Below the pieces are notes generated by a model, which worked only from the letters and a program-made list of their open reading frames with translations, was not told the origin of the DNA and ran no database searches. This document shows, piece after piece, positions 19,401 through 27,961 of a stretch of 64,000 nt of DNA; the first letter of the stretch is position 1, and each line of letters begins with the position of its first letter. The DNA lies in the NCBI RefSeq assembly GCF_013415125.1, contig NZ_JACCDE010000004.1, forward strand, positions 62,001 to 126,000, given 5' to 3'. Origin of the DNA: Vreelandella glaciei. GTDB lineage: Bacteria > Pseudomonadota > Gammaproteobacteria > Pseudomonadales > Halomonadaceae. Position numbers and translations under genes: made by a program.

Positions 19401-19605
19401 TTTAGCGACCGGCGCCAGCGACATTAGCAGCCATCACATTGGTACCACGGTGGCGATGGGTATGTTCTCTGTTGCCACTTTGGGCAGCCTGTTTATTCCC
19501 AGTTTTTACGCCATGATTGCGACAGCTTCTGATTGGTTAGCTCGCAAAATGAAGGGGAAAAAGCATGCTTCTAACCAGCCAGCGCTGGAGCATGATCACC
19601 ACTAA
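16417..19605 (+). CDS. RND efflux inner-membrane transporter (AcrB/MexB family)
   Basis: This 1062-residue proton-driven HAE1-type pump exports drugs and other amphiphiles. The N-terminal MNFSNFFISRPIFATVLAI membrane segment, the large periplasmic porter loops, and the TM4 motif SIGIVVDDAILVVENVER with the paired aspartates of the proton relay are present. The second half carries the TM10-12 segments (GLAAKNAILIVEF, with the relay lysine). Length is normal for the family (about 1030-1060). It is the last gene of the operon and is followed by a strong intrinsic terminator. Substrates cannot be inferred. Confidence 0.96.
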   Translation: MNFSNFFISRPIFATVLAIIVTLVGVMSMRVLPIEQYPSVVPPTVSVQAQFPGADAETVAQTVAAPLAEAINGVEDMLYMTSNSADNGTMSLSVAFDIGTDGDINTINVNNRVQGALSQLPEAVQSQGVTVELRSDSILMLVALTSPSGDYNNIYMQNYATLNVLDELRQVPGVGNAEVLGGGEFAMRIWMDPDKLAQYDLTPSEVASAIRAQNTEIPAGSLASTPQSEPRAYTYTITAGGRLNNVDDFRNIYLRTNSDGSSLRLEDVARIELGASFYGVDARLNGSTMTPIIINQQPGANALATADAVRSTMDELEGRFPPGLEYVAPYDTTLFIDASVETVLKTFVEAFLIVIVILFIFLQNWRFTVIAMSVVPVAVVGTFAGFYLFGFSINLLTLFALVLSIGIVVDDAILVVENVERVLSEEEDISVTDATIRAMKEVGGPVIATSLIMAAVFVPVAFLGGFTGQIYQQFAITVAISVALSAVMALTFTPALSAIFIKHKIAGAGQSKFKRALHTPLRLFDRMFAGITAAYMLVVKGLVRFWVLALALTVLTGVGSYWLYANTPSTLVPETDQGIVLVSVSLPDAASLDRTQRYMEKLSAEIEKIPGVEYSSAVAGYDILSSAVNTARGIMFVNMHPWAERDLTASELVGQIMGLGASIDGGSAMAFNVPPIMGLSTTGGFTGYLQSFEGSTPRELYEASLQIMQKANEHPALNQVFSTFNVNVPSYRANIDQQKALSYGVALENINSALSNTFGNGFVNYFSYQNRNFQVYLQNEDEFRKTPEDVSNVYVRGGNGERIPLSEFVELERQTGPSVVSRFGVYAGAQFQGNPAPGYSSAQAIEAMEQVVQETLGTNWGMGWTGTAYQESNLGNAATLAIVFGLLMVFLILAAQYESWSLPLAVLTATPFAFLGGIGGIVLRGLDTSVYVQIGMLVVVGLAAKNAILIVEFAELQRKEQGKTIREAAVTAAELRFRPIVMTSLAFIFGTLPLALATGASDISSHHIGTTVAMGMFSVATLGSLFIPSFYAMIATASDWLARKMKGKKHASNQPALEHDHH

Positions 19606-19645
19606 GGTTTACGCCTAAGCCGATAAACCAACGTGTAAAGAAACG

Positions 19646-19675
19646 GGTGCTCCCTGCGGGGAGCACCTTTTTTTT
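19646..19675 (+). terminator. Intrinsic terminator of the efflux operon
   Basis: A 9-bp GC-rich stem (GGTGCTCCC/GGGAGCACC) with a TGCG loop is followed directly by eight T residues, 40 bp after the RND pump stop codon. This is a textbook rho-independent terminator. Confidence 0.92.
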
Positions 19676-19779
19676 GTCGTGATAATTTAAATCAAAGTAA
19701 AATTGGTGCAGAAAAGCTAACGTCGACTAAGCTAAAAGAATAATACATCGTCGGCTAAGTACCGATGGAGGAGGACGTC

Positions 19780-20466
19780 ATGAACGAGCTACTGCACGCA
19801 GCGATGCAATTCCCAAGCGTTGTGTTTACGTTTCTACTCGGGCTGTTAGCGCTCTACTGGCTATTAGTTATTATCCGTTTAGCCCCCTTGGAACTGTTTG
19901 AGCGCGATAGCCTAAAAGAGGATCATCTGGCAAGTACGTTAGTCTCTTTAGGCTTTGCGGGCGTACCCGCGACGCTGGCGTTAACGGTCATCCTGGCGAT
20001 TGCTGCAGCACTCACCATCGCGATCGAACTGCTGGTGTTGCGCTGGTTGCCGCTGGGTTTAATACGTATTCCTGTCGGTGTGCTGGTGCTCTGGGGCTCG
20101 CTGGTGATTGCCTCACCCGTGTCAGCTGGGCTTTGCCACGTTTTACACCGCGGACTACATCGCTATCACCCCTTTACCCGGCGGTGTTTGCTGGGCCAAA
20201 CGGTGGTGGTGACCGAGCGCCAGGGGGAGGGTGAACAGGCGTTTGCGGTCATTGATAATGAGCCTAACAGCACCGTAAAACTGCTCAGCAAACGCGATGC
20301 CTTGCCTGTACAGGGCGAGCGTCGGGTATTGGTGAAGTACCTGCCTGATGAGGGGGCTTACCGCAGTGTCACTGAGCAAGAGTATCTGGAGACACGTGTT
20401 CGTTTAAATAAACTGCGGTTAAGCCAAAAACATCACCCTGCTAGCCATTACTCGGCCTCTCACTGA
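19780..20466 (+). CDS. Integral membrane protein with C-terminal OB-like domain (YqiJ/NfeD-like)
   Basis: This 228-residue protein has an N-terminal membrane helix (about 15-35), two or three further hydrophobic segments (about 60-125), then a soluble C-terminal region of about 90 residues. That region contains LLGQTVVVTERQGEGEQAFAVI and RVLVKYLPDEGAYRSVTEQEYL, a pattern like the OB-fold domain of YqiJ/NfeD-related proteins. The ATG at 19780 follows GGAGGA by five bases; an upstream in-frame ATG at 19765 would place the ribosome site inside the gene. It stands alone between the efflux operon and a convergent hydrolase gene. YqiJ-like proteins are linked with flotillins, but no flotillin gene is present here; the assignment is tentative. 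Confidence 0.7.
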   Translation: MNELLHAAMQFPSVVFTFLLGLLALYWLLVIIRLAPLELFERDSLKEDHLASTLVSLGFAGVPATLALTVILAIAAALTIAIELLVLRWLPLGLIRIPVGVLVLWGSLVIASPVSAGLCHVLHRGLHRYHPFTRRCLLGQTVVVTERQGEGEQAFAVIDNEPNSTVKLLSKRDALPVQGERRVLVKYLPDEGAYRSVTEQEYLETRVRLNKLRLSQKHHPASHYSASH

Positions 20467-20522
20467 GTTATCACACGCATTGTGGGTCGCCGCCGGGAGG
20501 CCCAAATCTTGAGCTTCCCGGT

Positions 20523-21467
20523 TTATTTCCACCACCGCCGCCACTGATGAGCCAACCACTGCACTGGGTGATGCCAGAAGTAATGCCAGCCAGTGCCGGT
20601 TTGCGATGAGCCGCCTGGAATGGGGCGTGGTACAGGGCGGTTTAGAAAGTGGCGAATGGGATCGACCTGGGCAGATTGATCCAACATGGGGGCGTGGCCG
20701 CAGTTAGGGACGGTCAGGGTGACAAGTGTGGGCTGTGCTTCGGCCATGCGGGGCAGCGTTTCGGCATCTAACAAGGTTGATTCTTCGCCGCGAATAACCA
20801 TCACCGGGCAACGGATACTCGCCCAGTCGGCCCAGGTGTCGCGTGGTGTATCGTGCACAAATTGCTCGCCAATGCGTGGGTCAAAGTGATACGTCCAGCT
20901 ACCGTCTGGCAACCGACGGGCACTGTTAAGCGCTAGTTCACGCCAAGCGGACTCCTTAGTGATGCCGAAACTTGCGTAGTGCTGGGTGAGTTCTTGATGA
21001 AGCTCGCTAAAGCTAGAGAATCGGTGAGTAACGCCAAAGTAGCTAGAAAGGGCAATCAGCCCCTGTTTGTTCAATTCAGGCCCTACATCGTTCAGGATTA
21101 GCCGAGAAATGCGCGCGCTGTGTTCTGAATCAGCAGCGATCAGCATGCCTAACAGGCCACCCATCGACGTGCCCAGCCAATCAACGTGATCAAGTTTAAA
21201 GTGATCTAATAGAGCGATGGCGACCGTCACGTAATGGCTATAAAGGTAGTCGTGAGCCGGAAATAACGACCAGCTTGATAACCCACGGCCTGGCGTATCG
21301 GGTGCAAGAATACGCCATTCGCTGCCCAGTTCACGCGCCAGTGCACTAAAGTCGCCGCCGTGGCGAGCAAGACCATGCCAGGCGATAAGCGTGCGGGGGG
21401 CGGAAGGGTTCCAAATGCGTACGGCAACTTCTAATTCGCGTACGCGAACAAACTCCAGGGTATCCAT
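20523..21467 (-). CDS. Alpha/beta-hydrolase fold protein
   Basis: This 314-residue cytoplasmic hydrolase has the nucleophile elbow GTSMGG with Ser101, the oxyanion-hole HGLARHGGDF segment (about 31-40), an acidic residue near VIRGEEST and the catalytic histidine in NCGHAPMLDQ near the C-terminus. The last 35 residues are Trp/His/Arg-rich (HYFWHHPVQWLAHQWRRWW), an unusual tail. Substrate is unknown; esterase or lactonase activity is typical of the family. It is convergent with the membrane-protein gene and lies 75 bp beyond the 3' end of the TetR gene on the same strand. Confidence 0.85.
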   Translation of the reverse strand: MDTLEFVRVRELEVAVRIWNPSAPRTLIAWHGLARHGGDFSALARELGSEWRILAPDTPGRGLSSWSLFPAHDYLYSHYVTVAIALLDHFKLDHVDWLGTSMGGLLGMLIAADSEHSARISRLILNDVGPELNKQGLIALSSYFGVTHRFSSFSELHQELTQHYASFGITKESAWRELALNSARRLPDGSWTYHFDPRIGEQFVHDTPRDTWADWASIRCPVMVIRGEESTLLDAETLPRMAEAQPTLVTLTVPNCGHAPMLDQSAQVDPIRHFLNRPVPRPIPGGSSQTGTGWHYFWHHPVQWLAHQWRRWWK

Positions 21468-21542
21468 AGAATGCTCACACGGCTAGACATAGCGCCAGTA
21501 GTAGCATATTTGCTGCATTGCAGCGAGGGATGGGTGAGGTGT

Positions 21543-22154
21543 TTAACGCTGCATCATACGAATAGAGGTATCGATCAGCTCGCCGCCGCGTTCACGTATT
21601 GCAAAAGCGTCAGGATTACGCAACCAGTCATGGAAAAGACCACCCAACATGGATTGCATTAGCCGTGTTGCTACTTCTGGGCTTAAATCTTCGCGCAGTA
21701 GTTGCTGCTCTTTAGCCTGTACAAATACCGCCAGCATTTCCTGGTAACACTCGTTACCGATCTCTTCTTGCATATCAAGCGGGTTAATGTCGCTGAAGAA
21801 CTCGCAGCGGTGCAGTAAAATCGACAGTATCCGTTGGTATGACGGTTGTTCAAGGCGCACCAAGCCCGCATGGCAGGCAAGACGTATCGCTTCTAACGGT
21901 GATAGGGCGGTGTCCGTTTTGTCGACTTCATCCATTAACGACTGGAAGGGCATGCGTACCTGTTCAACCAATGCCATGAACAGGTCGCCTTTATTCTTGA
22001 AATGCCAATAGACAGCACCGCGGGTGAGGCCCGCATGGCGAGCAATTTGCTCAAGCGATGTGCGTGCCACGCCTTTGGCAAAAAATACCTCTTCTGCAGC
22101 TTCAAGCAGCGCTTCGCGAGTAGCAGCAGCTTCAGCTTTGGTCTTTCTTGCCAT
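21543..22154 (-). CDS. TetR/AcrR family transcriptional regulator, probable efflux repressor
   Basis: This 203-residue repressor has the N-terminal TetR helix-turn-helix (about 25-60, with SLEQIARHAGLTRGAVYWHFKNKGDLF) and a ligand-binding C-terminal domain resembling AcrR and TtgR (PLEAIRLACHAGLVRLEQ and QRILSILLHRCEF). It lies about 2 kb downstream of the tolC-acrAB-type operon on the opposite strand. A 16-bp motif 62 bp upstream of its start matches the motif in the efflux promoter at 12 of 16 positions. It is therefore the likely autoregulated repressor of the pump, released by pump substrates. Confidence 0.92.
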   Translation of the reverse strand: MARKTKAEAAATREALLEAAEEVFFAKGVARTSLEQIARHAGLTRGAVYWHFKNKGDLFMALVEQVRMPFQSLMDEVDKTDTALSPLEAIRLACHAGLVRLEQPSYQRILSILLHRCEFFSDINPLDMQEEIGNECYQEMLAVFVQAKEQQLLREDLSPEVATRLMQSMLGGLFHDWLRNPDAFAIRERGGELIDTSIRMMQR

Positions 22155-22215
22155 GGAAACGGAACCTCGTTATCAACTCTGTATGGTCATATTTTAACCT
22201 AAGCGAGTGAGTATT

Positions 22216-22231
22216 TACATTCAAAACTGTA
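22216..22231. promoter_or_regulatory. Operator-like motif upstream of the TetR regulator
   Basis: Read on the minus strand the site is TACAGTTTTGAATGTA, sharing TACA and TGAATGTA with the palindrome in front of the efflux operon. It lies 62 bp upstream of the TetR start and is a candidate autoregulatory site. Confidence 0.55.
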
Positions 22232-22368
22232 TGGATAATTGACTCAACGCATAACGTAAGTTAACAAATTCGTCATTTTGCCAGTGAAAGCGTATAAACA
22301 GGCAATGTTACTAGCTTTGAATCTTACTAACATCGCGAAAATAACCGATTAAAAACAGGACATAAAGC

Positions 22369-23400
22369 ATGGCGCGAGCTCCTTTTCAGTTGGGCGAACA
22401 TACCATTATGCCCGGCCAACGCTTACAAGTGGATGTGCCGGTGGCGCGTTTATATACCCATACGCCGCTGCATATTCCTGTGGAAGTGGTTCATGGCCGT
22501 AAGGAGGGCCCCGTATTATTGGTGTGTGGTGGCATTCACGGTGATGAAATTAACGGGGTGGAAATTGTTCGCCGGGTGCTGCGCGCGAAAGCGATCAATA
22601 GCATTCGCGGCACCCTGATTGCCGTGCCAGTGGTGAATGTGTTTGGCTTCCTTCAGCAAACACGCTATTTGCCCGATCGACGCGATCTCAATCGCTGCTT
22701 TCCAGGCAGTGAGTCAGGGTCGCTAGGCGGACGGATTGCCGCGCTGTTCCGCGAACAAATCGTCGATCACGCCACCCATATTATTGATCTACACACAGGC
22801 GCCATTCATCGCACTAACCTGCCACAAATCCGCGCTCAATTGCGCCCAGGCAGTGAAACCGAGCGTATGGCCGATGCCTTCGGTGCGCCCGTGGTACTCA
22901 ATGCGGAACTGCGTGAAGGCAGCCTTCGCCATTACGCCCAGACTCGCGGCATTCCGGTATTGACCTATGAAGCAGGTGAAGCGCTGCGTTTTGACGAGTG
23001 GGCGATTGCCCCCGGCGTGCGCGGTGTGCTGCGGGTAATGCGGCGCCTAGGCATGCTGACCGGCGAGCAGCGCCGCCGCACGCCAGCACCCGCTGAATTG
23101 GCCAATGGGTCAAGCTGGGCGCGCGCGCCGATTGACGGCATTTTGCGCCCCAAGGTGCGCCTGGGCGCCCGCGTTGCCAAAGGCGAAGTGCTGGGCAAAG
23201 TGGCTGACCCCTTTGGTAACGACGAGGGCGAAGTGCGTGCTGTGGCGGATGGCATCGTGATTGGGATGAGCCGCTTGCCATTGGCCAACGAAGGCGAAGC
23301 GCTGTTTCATATTGCCCGTTTTGATGAAATTGAAGAGGCCGAAACCGCCGTTGAAAGCTTTAATTCCAGCTTAGTGCCGCCCACTGATTCGTTCTCTTAA
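22369..23400 (+). CDS. Succinylglutamate desuccinylase/aspartoacylase family (M14) zinc deacylase
   Basis: This 343-residue protein has the zinc-binding motif GGIHGDE (His57, Glu60), the second metal histidine in IIDLHTG and the arginine-rich substrate segment RDLNRCFPG, all typical of the AstE/ASPA branch of M14 carboxypeptidases. The C-terminal third (SWARAPIDGILRPKVRLGARVAKGEVLGKV) is a lipoyl-like barrel, as in many stand-alone members. AGGA precedes the ATG by eight bases. It is a single gene between the TetR and catalase genes, and there is no ast operon nearby, so arginine catabolism is not indicated. The amide substrate is unknown. Confidence 0.87.
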   Translation: MARAPFQLGEHTIMPGQRLQVDVPVARLYTHTPLHIPVEVVHGRKEGPVLLVCGGIHGDEINGVEIVRRVLRAKAINSIRGTLIAVPVVNVFGFLQQTRYLPDRRDLNRCFPGSESGSLGGRIAALFREQIVDHATHIIDLHTGAIHRTNLPQIRAQLRPGSETERMADAFGAPVVLNAELREGSLRHYAQTRGIPVLTYEAGEALRFDEWAIAPGVRGVLRVMRRLGMLTGEQRRRTPAPAELANGSSWARAPIDGILRPKVRLGARVAKGEVLGKVADPFGNDEGEVRAVADGIVIGMSRLPLANEGEALFHIARFDEIEEAETAVESFNSSLVPPTDSFS

Positions 23401-23421
23401 GTGCTTATTCATAAATAAAAA

Positions 23422-23550
23422 CTATTGAGCTGATAGGCAAGCGATAGCCTTCGCGAATGGCAAGTTAGTGACTCGTTGACTATACCTATTATGGGCTTTG
23501 TTAGCGGCTATCAAAATGACAACAATGAGGATAAATAGCCAAGCTTTCAT
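23422..23550 (-). CDS. Possible small membrane peptide
   Basis: A 42-codon open frame encodes an N-terminal hydrophobic helix (KAWLFILIVVILIAAN) followed by a polar tail with several basic residues. There is no convincing ribosome site ahead of the ATG. It occupies the 207-bp gap between the M14 deacylase and catalase, on the opposite strand. It may be a genuine single-pass peptide or chance. Confidence 0.25.
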   Translation of the reverse strand: MKAWLFILIVVILIAANKAHNRYSQRVTNLPFAKAIACLSAQ

Positions 23551-23607
23551 CGTACTAGAACGAGTGGCGATCATACGCCACGTCTGCCGTGACATGGAGG
23601 AAAAGCG

Positions 23608-25080
23608 ATGACGAGCGATAAACCAAAACACACCACAACGGATGCGGGTATACCGGTTACCAGTGATGAGCATTCACTATCAGTAGGCCCCGATGGGCCG
23701 ATTGTTCTGCATGATCACTATTTGATGGAGCAGATGGCTGCCTTTAACCGGGAAATGATTCCGAATCGTCAGCCCCACGCAAAAGGGAGTGGCGCCTTTG
23801 GTCACTTTCAAGTAACTCACGACGTTAGCCAATACACCAAGGCGGACTTTCTCCAGCCGGGCAAGAAAACCGAGATGTTGGCGCGTTTCTCGACGGTGGC
23901 CGGTGAGGCAGGTAGCCCGGACACTTGGCGCGATCCTCGTGGCTTCTCGCTGAAGTTCTACACCGAAGAGGGCAACTTCGACATGGTGGGTAATAATACC
24001 CCTGTGTTTTTCGTTCGCGATCCGCTCAAATTCCAGCACTTTATTCACTCACAAAAGCGTCGAGCGGATAACGGCTTGCGTGATCACGATATGCAGTGGG
24101 ACTTCTGGACGCTTTCGCCGCAATCTGCCCACCAGGTGACCTGGCTAATGGGCGATCGTGGTATCCCTGCCAGTTGGCGCCACATGAACGGCTATTCAAG
24201 CCATACCTATATGTGGGTCAACGCTGCAGGCGAGCGCTTTTGGGTGAAGTACCACTTCAAGACGGACCAGGGCATTAAGTGCATGACCCAGGAACAGGCC
24301 GATAAGATGGCGGGGGCGGATGCCGACTATCATCGCCGCGACCTGTTCGATGCCATCAAACGCGGGGATTATCCCACCTGGACGCTGCAAGTTCAGATTA
24401 TGCCGTTTGAAGATGCCAAGACCTACCACATCAACCCCTTCGATTTGACCAAGGTATGGCCGCACGGCGACTACCCGCTGCAAGAAGTCGGTAAGATGAC
24501 GTTGGATCGCAACCCCGTCGATTTCCACAGCCAAATCGAACAGGCAGCGTTTCAGCCCAGCAACTCGGTACCGGGCACCGGTTTCTCGCCGGATAAAATG
24601 CTCTTGGCGCGGGTAATATCCTATGCTGATGCGCACCGCGCGCGTTTAGGGGTGAACTACCAACATATTCCCGTTAACGCACCCAAGACCCCGGTTAACA
24701 GCTATAGCCAGGGTGGTCAGATGCGTATTAATCACTCCACCGACCCGGTGTATGCACCTAATAGCAAAGGGGGCGCGCACGCCAACCCGGAAAAGTACCC
24801 GGAAGATGCGGTATGGGAGACGGACGGCGAGTTGGTTCGCGCCGCCTACACGCTGCGCCCGGGCGATGGCGACTTCAACCAGGCCAATGACCTGGTCAAT
24901 AAGGTAATGGATGATGCTGCCCGCGACCGATTGGTAAACAACATTGTGGGCCACGTTTCCGACGGTGTTGAAGAGCCGGTGCTATCACGGGTATTTGAGT
25001 ACTGGAAAAACGTCGACCAAACGATCGGCGAACGTGTCGAGCAGGGCGTAATGGCGAACCGCCGGGAAAGCGGTCAGTAA
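23608..25080 (+). CDS. katA: Catalase (heme-dependent, small-subunit)
   Basis: This 490-residue monofunctional catalase disproportionates hydrogen peroxide. The distal heme histidine is His57 in HAKGSGAFG, the distal asparagine is Asn130 in GNNTPVFF, and the proximal heme tyrosine is in [14 protein letters not shown]. The proximal-region arginine and the NADPH-site-like segments are also present. Size fits the small-subunit catalases, which lack the C-terminal flavodoxin-like domain. TGGAGG lies about ten bases before the ATG. It is monocistronic, with an intrinsic terminator 21 bp past the stop. The symbol katA is by family. Confidence 0.96.
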   Translation: MTSDKPKHTTTDAGIPVTSDEHSLSVGPDGPIVLHDHYLMEQMAAFNREMIPNRQPHAKGSGAFGHFQVTHDVSQYTKADFLQPGKKTEMLARFSTVAGEAGSPDTWRDPRGFSLKFYTEEGNFDMVGNNTPVFFVRDPLKFQHFIHSQKRRADNGLRDHDMQWDFWTLSPQSAHQVTWLMGDRGIPASWRHMNGYSSHTYMWVNAAGERFWVKYHFKTDQGIKCMTQEQADKMAGADADYHRRDLFDAIKRGDYPTWTLQVQIMPFEDAKTYHINPFDLTKVWPHGDYPLQEVGKMTLDRNPVDFHSQIEQAAFQPSNSVPGTGFSPDKMLLARVISYADAHRARLGVNYQHIPVNAPKTPVNSYSQGGQMRINHSTDPVYAPNSKGGAHANPEKYPEDAVWETDGELVRAAYTLRPGDGDFNQANDLVNKVMDDAARDRLVNNIVGHVSDGVEEPVLSRVFEYWKNVDQTIGERVEQGVMANRRESGQ

Positions 25081-25101
25081 GCTTACGCTACTAGGAAAAC
25101 G

Positions 25102-25131
25102 AACCCGCTACATTGCGTAGCGGGTTTTTTT
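25102..25131. terminator. Bidirectional intrinsic terminator between katA and dusA
   Basis: A perfect 10-bp stem (AACCCGCTAC/GTAGCGGGTT) with an ATTGC loop runs into seven T residues on the plus strand. On the minus strand the stem begins GAAC after AAAAAAACCC, so it probably also ends dusA transcription, though less strongly. Confidence 0.88.
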
Positions 25132-25142
25132 ATACGACGCAC

Positions 25143-26156
25143 TTATACAACGAACTCAGGTTCGTTCACCAAGCTAAGCGCGTCATCAAACAGGCGCAAT
25201 CCTGCGCCTTCCTTATGGGCGTATTCTGACAAATGGCGCCGGAAGCGCCTGCCGCCAGGGCAACCCTGGAACAGGCCCAGCAGGTGACGGGTAATGTGAT
25301 TCAGCTTCGCGCCTTCATCCAAACGCTGCTGAATATAAGGCCGGAAAGCGTTCGCAGCATCCAAGCGGCTTGCCGCGGGGCCTTTTTCACCAAACAGCTG
25401 CTCATCGACGCCTGCCAGCAGCCAAGGGTTTTGATACGCCTCACGCCCCACCATCACGCTATCCACCTGGGTGAGCTGTTCACGGCACTCGGCGAGCGTT
25501 TTAATGCCGCCGTTAATACCGATATGTAGCTCGGGCCGACTCTGCTTCAAACGATGAACGCGGGGGGAGTTAAGCGGCGGCACATCGCGATTCTGCTTGG
25601 GCGACAAGCCCTGCAGCCAAGCCTTACGCGCGTGAACGGTAAACACCTCACAGCCTGCGTCCGCGACGATAGCGATAAACCGCTCAAGGTCGGCATCCTC
25701 ATCCTGGTCATCGATGCCAATACGGCACTTCACCGTGACCGGAATAGACACCACCGCCTGCATCGCCCGCACTGCATCGGCCACCTTTTCGGGGTAACCC
25801 ATCAAGCACGCGCCAATCATATTGTTCTGCACGCGGTCGCTCGGGCAACCCACGTTCAGGTTCACCTCATCATAGCCCCACGCCTCGGCAATCGCCGCGC
25901 ACTCCGCCAGCTCACCGGCATCGCTCCCGCCCAACTGTAGCGCAAGCGGATGCTCCACCTCGTTATAGCCCAAAAAGCGCTCACGGGGCGTCCCGTGCAA
26001 AATCGCACCGGTGGTGACCATCTCGGTATACAGCAGCGTCCGCTTGGTTAAGGTACGTGCGAATGCTCTGTAATCGCGGGTTGTCCAGTCCATCATCGGG
26101 GCCACAGAAAAAAGCCGCCCACGATCTGCACTATTTTCTTTAATTAAATTAGTCAT
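25143..26156 (-). CDS. dusA: tRNA-dihydrouridine(20/20a) synthase
   Basis: This 337-residue FMN enzyme reduces uridines at positions 20/20a in the tRNA D-loop. The catalytic Cys104 is in NVGCPSDRVQNN, and the FMN and tRNA-contact motifs (SVAPMMDWTTRDYRAFAR, VKCRIGIDD, GGIKTLAE, GREAYQNPW) match DusA rather than DusB or DusC. No Shine-Dalgarno sequence is seen before the ATG at 26156, and the first 12 codons are AT-rich, unlike the rest of the gene. dusA 5' ends are known integration targets for prophages and islands, and AT-rich DNA with phage remnants lies directly upstream, so the first codons may derive from the element. Confidence 0.95.
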   Translation of the reverse strand: MTNLIKENSADRGRLFSVAPMMDWTTRDYRAFARTLTKRTLLYTEMVTTGAILHGTPRERFLGYNEVEHPLALQLGGSDAGELAECAAIAEAWGYDEVNLNVGCPSDRVQNNMIGACLMGYPEKVADAVRAMQAVVSIPVTVKCRIGIDDQDEDADLERFIAIVADAGCEVFTVHARKAWLQGLSPKQNRDVPPLNSPRVHRLKQSRPELHIGINGGIKTLAECREQLTQVDSVMVGREAYQNPWLLAGVDEQLFGEKGPAASRLDAANAFRPYIQQRLDEGAKLNHITRHLLGLFQGCPGGRRFRRHLSEYAHKEGAGLRLFDDALSLVNEPEFVV

Positions 26157-26514
26157 TTAATAACATTTTTGGCTGCACTAAATGCAGCCATATTGCCTCT
26201 TAAAACCGTAATTAACGCACCTGATGTACCCAGCAGCGGTAGTGACTGAAGCCTCAAAAACCGGTTACACCTTGATAGCTATCTCACAGGTAGCATGTTG
26301 TATGCGCGCCATTGTACGTAAGAAAGGGCGCGCAGCACATAGCAGGGTAGTTGCCACAGCGCTTACGCCGCAGATCAGGTTGGTTACCGCCCAGCAATGC
26401 CATGAAATAGCGCTGTAAATGTGCCTTAGGAGAATGGTGCTAACCACATCGATAGGTTAGGCTTTCTTAAGGTTAGTAAATAGTTGGTATAAATTCGCTA
26501 TAAGGCAAGGAAGA
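26157..26514. other. Gap between dusA and the repressor remnant, likely island boundary
   Basis: This 358-bp stretch holds no gene that can be supported. Short open frames exist on both strands but have no ribosome sites or recognisable motifs. It would be expected to contain one end of the integrated element. No repeat of the dusA 5' coding sequence was found by eye on the far side of the island. Confidence 0.4.
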
Positions 26515-26733
26515 TTGGTAGATCGCACCAAAAGCTATCCCAAACAGGAAGGCGTTTTCTTGATGCTGGTGAGTGGCGAACGAAGGATTAAGCGGGTGCA
26601 GCGCCTGGCGGGCGGCGCGCTGTGCCTGATTAGTGACAACGATCACTACCAGCCGGAAATGATCAAGCCGCAGGATATGCATGATGTGGAGATTCTGGGG
26701 CGGTGTGAGATTCGGATTGGGCGGGTGGTTTGA
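26515..26733 (+). pseudogene. Remnant of a phage CI-like repressor (S24 peptidase C-terminal domain)
   Basis: About 72 codons match the C-terminal half of LexA/CI-like repressors: DRTKSYPKQEGVFLMLVSGE, RIKRVQRLAGGALCLISDN and DVEILGRCEIRIG. The strand order and the lysine in IKRVQRL fit the S24 peptidase fold. The whole N-terminal DNA-binding part and the self-cleavage region are missing, and the upstream open frame shows no repressor-like sequence. It is therefore a truncated fossil of an integrated phage. It points away from dusA and lies 152 bp before the DUF262 gene. A UmuD-type protein is an alternative but fits less well. Confidence 0.72.
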
Positions 26734-26885
26734 CTGTAAAAACATAACGGTGGTTTTGAGGCTGCTTAAAAAAATGGCTGAAAATATCTCTCATCAATGA
26801 TTGATTGTTATGAGGTTTATTCCCCATTATTTTTTTGTTGCTTTGCCTCTATATAGATTTAAAACTTAATTTTGGAGCCTGAATA

Positions 26886-27959
26886 ATGGCTAGAAAAACA
26901 GTTGATGAGCCTATCTCAGAAGAACAACTAGTAGCCGCAGAAAATCAAATTGAAGAGTTCTATAGGAGATATGATTACGATATAAGAGAGTTTCCTATTG
27001 AAGTGATTTTTAATAAGTGTACTGAGTTAATTGAAGAAGATATTACTGAGTGGTTTGTTCCAAGTTACCAGCGGAAGCACGTTTGGCCTGACAAGCAGCA
27101 AAGCCAGTTCATTGAATCTTTGCTTTTGAATTTGCCAATACCCTATCTCTACGTAAGTGACACTGGAGAAGAAAGTCTTATAGAAATTGTAGATGGAAGC
27201 CAAAGGGTTAGGACAATAATTCGGTTTATTAAAAGTGAGTTAAAGTTGTCAAATATGAAGACCCTTTTTAGGTTAGAGGGTTTTACTTTTAGCGATTTTT
27301 CAAAACCTTCACAGCGACGTTTTTTAAGAAAAACGTTACGCACAATTGAGCTTTTGTCAATGGATGAGGAGTCTAGGCGAGATTTATTTAATAGGCTAAA
27401 TACAGGTGGATTGAAACTTTCGGACTCTGAAAAACGTTATGGTATCCGTGATGGGCGTTTTTTTGAACTGGTTAAAAAGTTGGCAAGTGATCCATTGTTT
27501 CATGAGCTTTGCCCTCTCAGTAAAAGCAAATCTGTGCGGCGTGAGTATGACGAGCTCGTTTTAAGATTTTTTGCTTATGCTAATAATCGAGAAGGCTTTG
27601 TCCATAATGTTGAAGAATTTTTAGATGAATATCTTGATATGATGAATGAGTCAAAATTTGATTCTGATGAGTATGAAGAGCAATTTATGAGCGTTATGAC
27701 ATTCGTTAGAGATAATTTTGACTATGGCTTCAGAAAGAATGAACGAAATAAATCTGTACCAAGAATTAGGTTTGAAGCATTATCAGTAGGTGCTTTAGAG
27801 GCTCTTCGTGAAAAGCCTGATTTAGAGCTAACCTCATCTGATTGGATATACGACCCTGAAGATCATTTCGTCGAGCTAACTACATCTGATGCTAGTAATT
27901 CACGTCCTAAGCTTCATGCAAGAATTGAATATGTTAAAGATAAGTTGTTGGATTTTTAA
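26886..27959 (+). CDS. DUF262 (GmrS/ParB-like nuclease fold) domain protein, probable defence component
   Basis: This 357-residue protein has the DUF262 hallmarks: PSYQRKHVWP (59-68), IESLLLNLPIPYLYV (76-90), the nucleotide-binding-type motif IVDGSQR (101-107) and FNRLNTGGLKLSDSEKR (168-184). DUF262 is the N-terminal half of GmrSD-type modification-dependent restriction enzymes and is related to ParB-fold NTPases. The C-terminal HNH nuclease (DUF1524) of those enzymes is absent, so an effector must be supplied by another protein, plausibly the HEPN protein encoded 2 bp downstream. The gene is far more AT-rich than the flanking chromosome. TTTTGGAG lies about eight bases before the ATG. Confidence 0.85.
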   Translation: MARKTVDEPISEEQLVAAENQIEEFYRRYDYDIREFPIEVIFNKCTELIEEDITEWFVPSYQRKHVWPDKQQSQFIESLLLNLPIPYLYVSDTGEESLIEIVDGSQRVRTIIRFIKSELKLSNMKTLFRLEGFTFSDFSKPSQRRFLRKTLRTIELLSMDEESRRDLFNRLNTGGLKLSDSEKRYGIRDGRFFELVKKLASDPLFHELCPLSKSKSVRREYDELVLRFFAYANNREGFVHNVEEFLDEYLDMMNESKFDSDEYEEQFMSVMTFVRDNFDYGFRKNERNKSVPRIRFEALSVGALEALREKPDLELTSSDWIYDPEDHFVELTTSDASNSRPKLHARIEYVKDKLLDF

Positions 27960-27961
27960 TT

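Noticed and set aside
26224..26418. 64-codon open frame between dusA and the repressor remnant
   Set aside because: No ribosome site, no recognised motif and no support from neighbours.
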